DNA of 64,000 nt from contig NZ_MKKH01000010.1 in assembly GCF_001942335.1 (NCBI RefSeq), positions 1 to 64,000 on the forward strand, written 5' to 3'. The translations under genes were made by a program, and so were the position numbers. The notes under the pieces were generated by a model. It worked only from the letters and a program-made list of their open reading frames with translations, did no database searches and was not told the origin of the DNA. Positions within the stretch are counted from its first letter, which is position 1; each line of letters begins with the position of its first letter. Origin of the DNA: Cellulosimicrobium sp. CUA-896 (GTDB taxonomy: Bacteria > Actinomycetota > Actinomycetes > Actinomycetales > Cellulomonadaceae). This document shows, piece after piece, positions 26,198 through 35,480 of this stretch.

Positions 26198-26829
26198 TCA
26201 GGGCAGCCAGCGCCACCCGAGCGGCGTGGCGACCGCGTCCACCGGCCGGTCGTGCGGCTGCACCGGCAGGGGCCGGTCCGCGGCGTCGTAGACCTCCTCC
26301 GGGAAGACCACCGCCACCACCTTCGTCCCCGGGCGCGTGTGCTCGAGCGCGCGGTCGTACCAGCCGCCGCCCTGGCCGAGGCGCACCCCGCGCGTGTCGA
26401 CGGCGAGCGCGGGCGCGATGACGACGTCGGCGTGCGCGAGCGCCTCGGGGCCGAGCGGGGGAGTGCCGGGCTCGGGCGGCCGTCCGGGCGCGCGGACCTG
26501 CAGGTCCGAGGGGCCCGCGTACTCCGCCCAGTCGCGCTGCAGCCCGGCGCCCAGCACGGGCAGCAGGACGCGCGCGCCGCGCGCCGCGAGCCGTTCGAGC
26601 ACGTCGAGCGTCCCGGGCTCGGAGGGTCGTGCGGCGTAGGTCGCGACGCACGCGGCGGCGCCGACCTCGGGGATGGTCTCGACGACGTCCGCGATCGCGA
26701 CCGCCGCTCCTTGCGGAGTCGGTCGGACCGGGACTGCCGGTTCGTCCGGATGGCCTTGCGGAGGATCTCCTTCGCGTCCTCGGCTTCGATGCTTCCGTGC
26801 AGGGGGTACGGCTGGACCGGGCCACTCAT
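26198..26829 (-). CDS. 5-formyltetrahydrofolate cyclo-ligase (frameshifted)
   Basis: The N-terminus (AEDAKEILRKAIRTNRQSRS) reads from ATG 26829. The remaining part (LERLAARGARVLLPVLGAGL, GVRLGQGGGWYDRALEH, ending VATPLGWRWLP) is in another frame after about 26705. The GQGGGWYDR motif binds ATP/substrate in this family. The enzyme converts 5-formyl-THF to 5,10-methenyl-THF with ATP. A lost G in GAGCGG[G]CGGTC would explain the break. It follows the Ruc-like gene in the same chromosomal neighbourhood as in mycobacteria, on the same strand. Confidence 0.85.
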
Positions 26830-27011
26830 GTCCCTATTGTCACCCGGAAACCGGTGTCCGTCGCACCGGTCCGTCCCGTGGCGCACCCCACCGACGCGCG
26901 GGTGGTGGCGCCGGTCCTGTCCGTGGTACACCCTGTCAGCGAGGCCGGACCGACCGTGCTTCGGCACGGGCGAGGAGGGCCGCGGGTGGACGTCGGACGA
27001 GGGGCTCCGCG

Positions 27012-27659
27012 ATGACGGCGAGGACGGGCCGGGCGTGGGCCGTCGCCAGGCCCTGGCCGGTGACCCTGCGCGAGGACGCCCTCGACGGCTCGGTCGTGCT
27101 GCGGCCCCTGCGCCGGCGCGACGGCCAGGCCTGGATGGCGCTGCGGGCGCGCAACGCCGAGTGGCTCGACCGGTGGGAGGCCACGGCGCCGCGCCGCGGA
27201 CCGGGCGGTCCGCCGACCTTCGCCGAGTACGTCCGCACGCTGTCGGCGCAGGCCCGCAGCGGTGCGTCCCTGCCGTTCGCCGTGGAGTTCGACGGCGAGC
27301 TCGTGGGCCAGCTCACGGTCTCCTCCATCACGTACGGCTCGCTCTGCGGGGCCAGCATCGGGTACTGGGTCAGCGAGCACGTCGCCGGCCGCGGCATCAT
27401 CCCGACGGCGGTGGCGATGGCGACGGACTACTGCTTCGGCGTGCTGGGGCTCCACCGCATCGAGATCAACATCCGCCCGGAGAACGCACCGAGCCTCCGG
27501 GTGGTGGAGAAGCTGGGGCTGCGCGACGAGGGCGTGCGCGAGCGCTTCCTGCACATCCAGGGCGAGTGGCGCGACCACCGCTCGTTCGCGATCACCGCCG
27601 AGGAGGTCCCCGGCGGGCTGCTCGCGCGGTGGCAGGCAACACGGCGGGCGGCCGGATGA
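27012..27659 (+). CDS. GNAT acetyltransferase, RimJ/RimL type
   Basis: Starting at ATG 27012, the product is 215 residues: SVVLRPLRRRDGQAWMALRA, LPFAVEFDGELVGQLTVSSI, IGYWVSEHVAGRGIIPTAVA with the acetyl-CoA loop, then GLHRIEINIRPENAPSLRVV and LGLRDEGVRERFLHIQG. This is the classic RimJ pattern (N-terminal protein acetylation or small-molecule acetylation). In M. tuberculosis the counterpart rimJ (Rv0995) lies beside the Rv0996 membrane gene, as here. The gene is intact. The upstream open frame extends the ORF but lacks the family's sequence. Confidence 0.88.
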   Translation: MTARTGRAWAVARPWPVTLREDALDGSVVLRPLRRRDGQAWMALRARNAEWLDRWEATAPRRGPGGPPTFAEYVRTLSAQARSGASLPFAVEFDGELVGQLTVSSITYGSLCGASIGYWVSEHVAGRGIIPTAVAMATDYCFGVLGLHRIEINIRPENAPSLRVVEKLGLRDEGVRERFLHIQGEWRDHRSFAITAEEVPGGLLARWQATRRAAG

Positions 27660-27719
27660 CAACCCGACACGCCGGGGAGCGTGCGGAGCCGCGCCCCTCG
27701 CCTCGCCTACCGTCGTGAC

Positions 27720-29097
27720 GTGGAATCGGCCTCGGGGATCGTCGCGCTCGCGGTGTTCCTGCTGTGGTTCGGCTTCTACGTGCCGCACCGGGCGGGGCAC
27801 CGGCAGCAGCTGCTGGAGGCGCGCACGGACGACCGCTTCTCCGGAGCGCTGCGCGTGCTGGCCGTCGTCGGCCCGGCGGTCGCGCGTCCGGTCCTCGGGT
27901 CGGCGGGCCGGCTGGACGTGGTCGGCAGCGGGGTCGCGGCGGTGGCCGCGGTCCCCACGGGGGCGCCTCGCGCGCTCCTCGGTCCCGGGCCAGGAGGGCC
28001 CGGCGGAGCGGTACAGCGGGCCCGGTCGGAGCACCGGGCGCACCAGGAGGGAGAGGATGCCATGGACGGCACGGTCAGCGCGGCGCCCCGACGGGGGCCG
28101 GCCTCGCGCTCGGCGGGCACCTCTCCTCCGGTGAGCACGCCCAGCGCGTCGCCTTCGCGCCTCGCGATGCTCGAGCGCCGGGCCGCCGCCGCACGCCGCC
28201 GGCTCGCGCTCACCGTGGTGCTGCTCCTCGCCGGTGCGGGCGCGTGGGTCGTGGTGGCGCTGGGGCTCGCGCCCTGGTGGGCGGCCGTCGTCCCGACGGC
28301 GCTCCTCGCCCTGGTCCTCGTGCTCGGCCGCCGCGCGGTGCTCTCCGCGCAGCGGTCCGACGCCGCGTGGCTCGCCGAGCGTCGCGCCGAGACGCGCGTC
28401 GCGCGCGGCCCGGTGGCTCGCCGAGCGTCGCGCCGAGACGCGCGTCGCGCGCGGCCCGGTGGCGGCCGCTCCCCCGGCACCCCGGGCGGCACGCCCCCGC
28501 GTCACCGGTCGTGCCGTGCACGGTTCGCAGGTGACCACGCAGATGATCCCGCGGGTCTCCGTGCAGGAGGCCGTGCGCGCGGCGGCCGCGACGTCGGTCT
28601 CGCGCGGCGCGGAGGGCGCGGCGGTCGGCGCGGGCCGGCAGGACGACGCGGCGGACGACGCCCCGGAGGGCTCCGCAGGCCTCGTCGCCGCGGACGGCGC
28701 CGAGGAGCCGGGCTCCGCACGGACCGACGTCGCCGAGCCGAGCGGCGCCGGTCGGTCGGGCGCCGAGCCGACGGGCGGCGAGGCGACGCGCGACGAGCCG
28801 GGGGACGCCGAGCACGGCGACGCCGACGGCGCGCGCGCGGACCTCGTCCCGTCGGGCCGTGCCTGGGACCCCGTTCCCGTCCCGCGGCCGACGTACACGA
28901 TGAAGCCCAGCGCGCCGCGCCGGGAGCCGGCGCCGCTGCCGCAGGAGGACCCTGCACCCGCGGCCGGTGCGCGGACCGCGGTCGAGGCGCCGCCCGCGCC
29001 CGAGCGCGCGGAGGGCGACGTGCAGAAGCCGAGGACGGAGACGCTCGGCCTCGACCTCAACGAGATCCTGGCCCGGCGCCGGGCGGCGGGGCAGTAG
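27720..29097 (+). CDS. Rv0996-like two-helix membrane protein, frame broken by a 46-bp duplication
   Basis: GTG 27720 starts an N-terminal helix ESASGIVALAVFLLWFGFYV, followed by a long linker, then a second hydrophobic pair (LTVVLLLAGAGAWVVVALGL, WWAAVVPTALLALVLVLGRR) and an acidic, Pro/Ala-rich tail ending ETLGLDLNEILARRR. Two identical 46-bp blocks (28367-28458) shift the frame by one; with only one copy the tail continues WLAERRAETRVARGPVAAAP. The position after a rimJ-like gene matches Rv0996, whose corynebacterial relative was described as a membrane receptor for the gephyrin-like Glp in cell division. That role is an inference here, and no moeA/glp gene is adjacent. Confidence 0.65.
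28367..28458 (+). repeat. Perfect 46-bp tandem duplication within a gene
   Basis: Units 28367-28412 and 28413-28458 are identical and begin GTGGCTCGCCGAGCG; GTGGC follows again at 28459. Because 46 is not a multiple of 3, the second copy causes a frameshift in the membrane-protein gene. It could be a recent slippage mutation or phase-variation event, or an assembly artefact. Confidence 0.9.
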
Positions 29098-29163
29098 CGC
29101 CGCGAGGAGCCGTCGCGGTTTGCGAGACCCTGCCATCGGGGTGCTAGTCTGTACACCGCTCGA

Positions 29164-29236
29164 GGGGCTATGGCGCAGTTGGTAGCGCGTCTCGTTCGCA
29201 ATGAGAAGGTCGGGGGTTCGAATCCCCCTAGCTCCA
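29164..29236 (+). tRNA. tRNA-Ala (anticodon CGC)
   Basis: The acceptor arm GGGGCTA pairs with TAGCTCC, with discriminator A. The D-arm contains GCGCAGTTGGTAGCGC, and the anticodon stem TCTCG/TGAGA (with a wobble) closes the loop TTCGCAA with anticodon CGC for codon GCG. The T-arm GGGGG-TTCGAAT-CCCCC is perfect. CCA is not encoded. Total 73 nt. Confidence 0.96.
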
Positions 29237-29380
29237 CAGATCACGAAGGCCGCCGGTCGACCGACCGGCGGCCTTCGTCATGTCCGGAGGCATCGGGCAC
29301 CGGGCAGGGGCGCCGGCCGGGGCCCCGCCCGCTCGACGGCCCGGGCCGCCCGCGGTTCACTGGTGGCGGAGGTGAGGGAC

Positions 29381-29671
29381 ATGTCCGCATCGACGAGGCG
29401 CGGGGGCACGATCGCCCTGCTCGCCGTGGGTCTGCTGCTCCTCGGGGCGTGCGCCGCCGGACCGAACGTGGCGGAGAACCCCGGTGGCTACGGGTTCTGG
29501 TGGGGGCTGTGGCAGGGCGCGATCCTGCCGGTCACGTTCATCGTGTCGCTGTTCACCGACACGGTGAGCGTGTACGAGGTCGACAACAACGGGAACTGGT
29601 ACGACGTCGGGTTCGTGCTGGGGATCGCGCTGTTCTCCGCGCCCGTGCTGGCGCTGCGCAGCCGCCGGTAG
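29381..29671 (+). CDS. Small lipoprotein with membrane helices
   Basis: ATG 29381 follows GGAGGTGAG. The 96-residue product has a signal peptide with lipobox LLLLGAC (Cys about residue 24), then YGFWWGLWQGAILPVTFIVS and a C-terminal helix VGFVLGIALFSAPVLALRSR. It is a short membrane-associated lipoprotein of a type frequent in actinobacteria, with unknown function. A perfect terminator follows 32 bases after its stop. Confidence 0.75.
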   Translation: MSASTRRGGTIALLAVGLLLLGACAAGPNVAENPGGYGFWWGLWQGAILPVTFIVSLFTDTVSVYEVDNNGNWYDVGFVLGIALFSAPVLALRSRR

Positions 29672-29703
29672 TCGGCCGCGCGCGTGCTCGGCCCTCGGAC
29701 GCA

Positions 29704-29738
29704 CGAGAGCCCCGGACCGTGGCGGTCCGGGGCTCTCG
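29704..29738. terminator. Bidirectional intrinsic terminator
   Basis: A perfect 15-bp stem, CGAGAGCCCCGGACC and its complement, with a 5-base loop GTGGC lies between the converging lipoprotein (plus) and DUF4190 (minus) genes. The long GC stem would terminate transcription from both sides. Confidence 0.8.
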
Positions 29739-29757
29739 CGTCTCGGCGTCGGCCGCG

Positions 29758-30318
29758 TCAGGGGCAGGTGACGGGCTCCCCGCGGATCTCGACGACCGTG
29801 CCCGAGGGCTGGCCCTCGCACGCGTCCACCAGCTCCTGGCCGACCTCGCCGACGAAGCTGAAGAACAGGATCGAGCCGACGATGGTGGCGATGAGCACGA
29901 CGGCGCCGACGATGATGCCCGCCACCGCGACGCCGTTGCCGTACCCGGCCTTCTTCGACCGGTTGAGCGCGACGATGCTGAGGATGATGCCGACGACCGA
30001 CAGACAGCCGAGGAACGACAGGACGAGGCCGATGATGCCCATCGTCCGGCCCGGGTTCTCCCCGGTGGTCGAGGAGCCGGGCGCCTGGCCGTACTGCGGG
30101 GCCTGCGGCGCGCCGTACTGCGGCGCCTGGCCCTGCCCGTACTGGGGTGCCTGGCCCTGCCCGTACTGGGGCGTCTGGCCCTCGCCGTACTGAGGCGTCT
30201 CGCTCTGCTGCCCGTACCGGGGCGTCTCGCCGGGCTCCTGCGAGCCGTAGGCCGGCGGCCCGGACGGCGTCGGGTCCTGCGGGTCGCGGGGCCGCTCGGG
30301 CTGGTCGGGGGTCGACAT
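29758..30318 (-). CDS. DUF4190 membrane protein with YGQ-type repeats
   Basis: The ATG at 30318 starts a 186-residue protein. Residues 20-80 are Gln/Gly/Pro/Tyr repeats (units like QYGQGQAP). A two-helix DUF4190 unit follows (TMGIIGLVLSFLGCLSVVGI, GVAVAGIIVGAVVLIATIVG) and a short periplasmic end with two Cys (DACEGQPSG...VTCP). DUF4190 proteins are small membrane proteins of unknown role; the repeat-rich cytoplasmic segment suggests a disordered scaffold. GAGGAGA is near the start. The gene is intact. Confidence 0.85.
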   Translation of the reverse strand: MSTPDQPERPRDPQDPTPSGPPAYGSQEPGETPRYGQQSETPQYGEGQTPQYGQGQAPQYGQGQAPQYGAPQAPQYGQAPGSSTTGENPGRTMGIIGLVLSFLGCLSVVGIILSIVALNRSKKAGYGNGVAVAGIIVGAVVLIATIVGSILFFSFVGEVGQELVDACEGQPSGTVVEIRGEPVTCP

Positions 30319-30445
30319 GCGATCTCCTCGAGGTATGGGTGGGGTCGTGCGCCAGTATGCCGGTGCCACCGGGAGGCCGCGAGCGCACCGCACCCGTCAC
30401 GAGATCCTCACCCGGCGCGGGTCGTGAGCACGCGGACCGTGCGCC

Positions 30446-32061
30446 ATGATGGGGCACGTGAAATTACGGAAGGTCCGATTCGTCACGATCGTCTCGGCGG
30501 CCGTCCTCGCCGCCGCGGCGGCCTCCGTCGTCGCCGCCTGCGCGACGCAGACGGCCGAGGCCGACAGCGCACCGCGCGGGGCGGAGCTCGTCGCGCAGGC
30601 GGCCGAGCCGGCCGACAGCGTGCTCGTGCTCGGGTCGAGCGACGCCGCGGAGCTCGCCCTCACGGCGAGCCAGACCTTCTTCGCCGCGGCGCCGGTCGTG
30701 GTCCTCGCCTCCGCGCAGGACCCCGCCGCCCAGGCCACCGCCGCCGCGGCGGCGGCACGCTTCACGGCGCCCGTCCTGCTCGTGGGCGGGGGCATCTCCG
30801 ACGACGGCGTCCGCACCGAGCTCGCGCGCCTGGGGGCGGTCGCGGTCGTCGAGGTCAGCGCGCAGGAGCTCCCGCCCGGGGGTGCGGGCGAGGGTGGCGC
30901 TGAGGTCGCCCCGGTGGCCGCGGTCGACGGGCTCGACGGCGTCCTCACCGTCCACCTCGACGCGGACGCCCTGACGGACGGGGGCGAGCTCGACCCGCGC
31001 GACGTCGACGACGTGCTCGAGGCGCTCCCCGAGCGCGGCGACGCGGACGTGCTGACCGAGGTGCTCGTCCTCGCGCAGCCGGGCGAGGCCCAGGTCGCGG
31101 CCGTCGCGACGGCACGCGCGGCGGGTGCGCTGCCCGTCGAGGTCGACGACGGCGACCCGCGCTCGGACACGGCGGTCGTGGAGACGATCGCGGCGGCGAA
31201 GGCGCTCGCGGTCGTCGGTATCGGCGCGGGGTTCGGCACGTCGGAGGACCTCGCGTGGCGGCTGCGTGCCGCCGAGACCGGCGTCCTGCTGCCGACGGGC
31301 TCGCAGCTCGCCCTCGCGGGGGACGCACGGTACGTCGTCACGACCGCCGAGGCGGTCACGCCGCGTCTGGCCGCGGTGAGCGAGGCCGACGCCCGCGCCG
31401 AGCTCGAGCGGGCGCGGGCGGCCGCCGCCGCCTTCGACGCGCTCGACCCGCGGACCACGGTCCCGGTGGTCGAGGTCCCGGCGACGGTCGCGTCCTCGCG
31501 CGCGGGGGCCGACGGCGACTACTCGACCGAGGTGCCCGCGGACGAGCTGCGCCCGTTCGTCGACGCCGCGGCGGCGGCGGGGGTGCAGGTGCTCCTGCGG
31601 TTCGAGCCGGGGCGCGCGACGTTCGACGAGCAGGTGGACCGGTACGCGGACCTGCTCGCGCGGCCGGGTGTCGGGGCGGCGTTCGACGTCGCGGAGCGGC
31701 GCGCGGACGGCCGGGCCGGGACCGTGGAGGCGTCCGAGCTCCAGGCTGCCGTCGACGCGGTGGCCGGCGTCGTGCGGGCCGAGGGCCTGCCGCAGAAGCT
31801 GCTCGTGGTGCAGGCGCCCGCCGCCGACGCGTCGAGGGTCTCGCGGGCCTCGGCACCGGCGCCGGCGAGGTGGCCGTCGTCGTGCAGTCCGTGGCGGGCG
31901 GCGGGTACGGGCCGCGGCTCGACGCCTGGGGCGAGGTCCTCGACGCGCTGCCGGCTGGCGCGGTGGGCGGCTGGACGACCGGCTCGTCGGACCCCGCGCT
32001 CGACGCCGACGGCGTCCTCGCGCTCGACCCGACCCCGCGGTACGTGGCCGCACGGTCCTGA
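30446..32061 (+). CDS. Lipoprotein A with cell-wall-binding-repeat-like domain (paralog of 33718-35462)
   Basis: A signal peptide with lipobox-like VVAAC near residue 32 is followed by alpha/beta repeats typical of the CWB2 fold (DSVLVLGSSDAAELALTASQ, APVLLVGGGISDDGV, ALAVVGIGAGFGTSEDLAWR). A C-terminal barrel-like domain has TVASSRAGADGDYSTEVPAD and VQVLLRFEPGRATFDEQVDR. The frame changes near 31850; the end reads VVQSVAGGGYGPRL...PRYVAARS. The second lipoprotein 3 kb downstream has the same layout. In A the segment that reads LDPEWR in B is FDVAERR. GTG 30458 is an alternative start. Likely an envelope surface protein; catalytic activity unknown. Confidence 0.75.
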
Positions 32062-32152
32062 GCGCGCGCGGCCCGCGCCTTGGCCGGCCCGACGATCCCC
32101 TTTAGGGTGGGGTCCTCGCAAATTGCTCCGCCCCGACGACACCGAGGTCCCG

Positions 32153-33632
32153 ATGGTCGCGCTCATCCCTCAGCCCCTGCACGTCGACGTGGCCGACGGC
32201 CACCTCCTCCTGGAGGCCGTGCACCTGCGGTCGGAGGGGCTGGGCGACGAGGCCGGTGACGTCGAGTCGCTCGTCGCCGAGCTGCTCCCTGTCCGGGTCG
32301 CGCCGCACCCGGCCGCCGACGAGCCCGCGGCGACGACCGCCGGGACGGGCGCGGTGCCCGTCGTCCTGCGCGTCGACCCGGCCGCCGGCCCGGACGGCGC
32401 CGCCGGGGACGAGCGGTACTCCCTCGTCGTCGACGCCGACGGCGTGCGGCTCACCGCGCCGGGCCGCGCCGGTCTCCTGCACGCCGCGCGCACCCTGCGC
32501 CAGCTCGTGGAGCCCGTGGCCGGGGGCGAGCCGACGGCGAGGCTGCCGCACGTCGTCGTGCACGACGCGCCCCGCTACCCGTGGCGCGGGCTCTCCCTCG
32601 ACGTCGCGCGGCACTTCTTCGGCCCGGCCCAGCTCCGCGCCGTCGTCGACGTCATCGCCGCCTACAAGCTCGACGTGCTCCACCTGCACCTCACCGACGA
32701 CCAGGGCTGGCGCATCGAGACCCCGTCCCGGCCCGAGCTCGTGCGCCGCTCCTCGGGCAGCGACGTCTCGGGTGGCACCGGCGGCCACCTGTCCCTCGAG
32801 GAGTTCCGCGAGCTGCAGGAGTACGCGGCGCGGCGCGGCGTCCGGGTGGTCCCCGAGATCGACCTGCCGGGTCACGTCAACGCGGCGACGCACGCGTACG
32901 GCGAGCTCCGACCCGACGGCGTCGCGACCGAGGTGTACCAGGGCATCGAGGTCGGCTTCTCCCGGCTGACGTACGACCTGCCCGCGACCGAGCCCTTCGT
33001 GCGCGACGTCCTGGCCGACCTCGCGCGCGCGACGCTCGGCGACCACGTGCACGTCGGCGGGGACGAGGTGCTGACGATGGAGGCGGACGAGTACGCGCGG
33101 TTCGTCGGGCTCGCCGCGCAGGTGGTGCGCGAAGAGGGCAAGACGCCCGTCGTGTGGCAGGAGGGCGCGAAGGCGCCGCTCGGTCCCGGGGCGGTGGTGC
33201 AGTACTGGGACACGAACGCGAAGGACCTCACGCACCTCTCGACGCGGCCCGCGCGGGCGCCGGGTCGTCCTGTCGCCGGGCAACCGTGCCTACCTCGACA
33301 TGAAGTACACCGAGGGCTTTCCCCTCGGCCTGCAGTGGGCCGGGTTCGTCGAGCTGCGCGACGCGTACGACTGGGAGCCGGAGGACCTCGTCGACGGCCT
33401 GCCGGCGACGGCGATCGAGGGCGTCGAGGCAGCGGTGTGGACCGAGACGCTCACCACGACGGACGACTTGTTCACCATGCTCCTGCCCCGCCTCTCGGCG
33501 GTCGCGGAGGTCGCCTGGAGCGCGCCCGGGCGCAAGGACTGGGACGACTACCGCCGTCGCGTCGCGCAGGAGGCGGCGGCGTGGCGGCGCGACGGTCTCG
33601 CGTTCCACCTGACGCCCCAGGTGGCCTGGTGA
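32153..33632 (+). CDS. GH20 beta-N-acetylhexosaminidase (frameshifted)
   Basis: From ATG 32153 the product (about 490 residues with frames joined) has an N-terminal GH20b domain, then the catalytic barrel: YPWRGLSLDVARHFF, LDVLHLHLTDDQGWRIE, VVPEIDLPGHVNAATHAYGE, and the acid/base pair in DHVHVGGDEVL. It continues in another frame after about 33256 (AYLDMKYTEGFPLGLQWAGF, VEAAVWTETLTTTDDLFTML). It releases terminal N-acetylglucosamine from chitin or muropeptide fragments. No signal peptide is seen, so it is probably cytoplasmic. It sits between two paralogous lipoproteins, suggesting a cell-wall or chitin turnover locus. Confidence 0.9.
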
Positions 33633-33717
33633 CCCGCGCCCGCGCGGTGGTCGCCGTCACGCGTGGGGGAGGCGTCCCGGGGTAGCGCGCGGGCCGAGTC
33701 ATTGACAGCATCGACCG

Positions 33718-35462
33718 ATGCCCTCCCGCACCGCTCGCCCGTCCGTCATCCCGGACCACCCCGGTCCCGGGGCGCGCGCCCGACGGCGCGGCCTCGCCCT
33801 CGCCGCCGCGCTCGCGCTGGCCGTGGGCGCCGCAGCGTGCACGAACGGGTCGTCGGAGCCGACGGCGACGGGGTCGTCGGGCACGTCGTCCGCGGCCCCC
33901 GCGCCGCCCGCCGTCCGCGCCGCGGCGGTCGACGGCGTGACGACGCTGCCCGACGCCGACCCGGCTGCCCTCACGCTCGCCGCGAGCCGGACGTTCTTCG
34001 AGGCAGCGCCGGTCGTCGTGCTCACGAGCGCGGGCGACGGCGTCGTCAGCACCGCGGCGGCGGCGGTCGCGGCGGCGGTGCCCGCGCCCGTCCTCGTGAC
34101 CGGCGGTGCGGGCGAGGGCGTCGCGGACGAGGTCGAGCGGCTCGGTGCGGTCGGCGTCGTCGTCGTCGCAGCCGACGACTCCGACGACTCCGGCGCCGCC
34201 GGTGCGGCGGGCACCGGGGAGGACGGTGCCACCCCGGGTACCGAGGAGGACACGTCGCGTCGGATGACGGCGCGGATCCCGCGCCCGCGGGCGACCTGCC
34301 GACGGCCCGCGTCGCGCCCGCCGACGTGCTCGCGGACGACGGGACGGTGAACGAGGACGCCCTCGACGCCGCGGTCGCGGCCGCGCTCGACGAGCTGCCC
34401 GCGACAGGGGAGGCGGAGACCTCGTCGGGCGTGCTGGCGCTCACGGACGTCGCCACCACCCCGGCCTCGGCCCTCGCTGGTGCGACGGCCCGCGCGTCGG
34501 GGGCGACGGTCGTCGACGCGCCGGGCGGTGACCCGCGCGCGACGTCGGCCACGGTCCAGGCCGTGCACGACGCGCAGGAGGCGGGGACGAGCGCGACCGT
34601 CGGCGTCGGGCCGTCGTTCGGGAGCGCGGACGACCTCGCGTGGCGCCTCGAGAGCGCGGCGACCGGCGTGGAGCTGCCCGGCGGCGGCCAGATCGCCCTG
34701 CCCGGCAAGCGCTACGTCGCGCTCTACGGCTCTCCGCAGGCCCCCGTGCTCGGCGTGCTCGGCGAGCAGGACGTGCCCGCGACGATCGCGCGCGCCCAGG
34801 AGCACGCGGCCTGGTACCAGGGCTTCACGGGGGAGCCGGTGGTCCCCACGCTCGAGATCATCACGACCGTCGCGTCCGGCTCGGCGGGCGGCGACGGGAA
34901 CTACTCGAACGAGCGGCCGGTGGACCTGATCCGCCCGCTCGTCGACGCCGCGCGCGAGGCCGGCGTCTACGTCGTCCTCGACTTCCAGCCCGGTCGCACG
35001 GACTTCCTCACGCAGGTCCGTCAGTACGAGGACCTCGTCGCGCAGCCGCACGTCGGCGTCGCGCTCGACCCCGAGTGGCGGCTCGGACCCGACCAGGTGC
35101 ACCTGGCGCAGATCGGGTCGGTCGGGATCGACGAGGTCAACGCCGTCGGGGACTACCTCGCGGGCCTCGTGCGCGAGCGCGACCTGCCGCAGAAGATCTT
35201 CCTGCTGCACCAGTTCCGCACGTCGATGATCGTCGACCGAGCGCGCCTCGACACGGCCCACCCGGAGCTCGCCGTCGTCATCCACGCCGACGGGCAGGGC
35301 GGCCAGGAGGCGAAGGCCGGGACCTGGGCGAACCTGCACACGGACGCGCCGGCCGGGGTGTTCTGGGGCTGGAAGAACTTCTACGACGAGGACGTCCCGA
35401 TGCTCACGCCCGAGCAGACGTGGGCCGTGCAGCCCACGCCGGACTTCATCAGCTACCAGTGA
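33718..35462 (+). CDS. Lipoprotein B with cell-wall-binding-repeat-like domain (paralog of 30446-32061)
   Basis: ATG 33718 encodes an N-terminal basic segment, a hydrophobic helix and lipobox AVGAAAC (Cys about residue 41). CWB2-like repeats follow (FFEAAPVVVLTSAGDGVVST, APVLVTGGAGEGVADEVERL). After a frame change near 34255 come DDLAWRLESAATGVELPGGG and the C-terminal domain: IITTVASGSAGGDGNYSNER, VYVVLDFQPGRTDFLTQVRQ, VGVALDPEWRLGPDQVH, ending WGWKNFYDEDVPMLTPEQTW. The conserved acidic and aromatic residues of the C-domain suggest a carbohydrate-active or binding barrel. The substrate is unknown. Confidence 0.75.
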
Positions 35463-35463
35463 G

Positions 35464-35479
35464 GCGCCGGACCCGGCGC
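35464..35479. terminator. Short hairpin between converging genes
   Basis: GCGCCGG-AC-CCGGCGC forms a perfect 7-bp stem in the 18-base gap between lipoprotein B and the minus-strand PMT gene. The two-base loop is tight, so termination efficiency is uncertain. Confidence 0.3.
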
Positions 35480-35480
35480 G

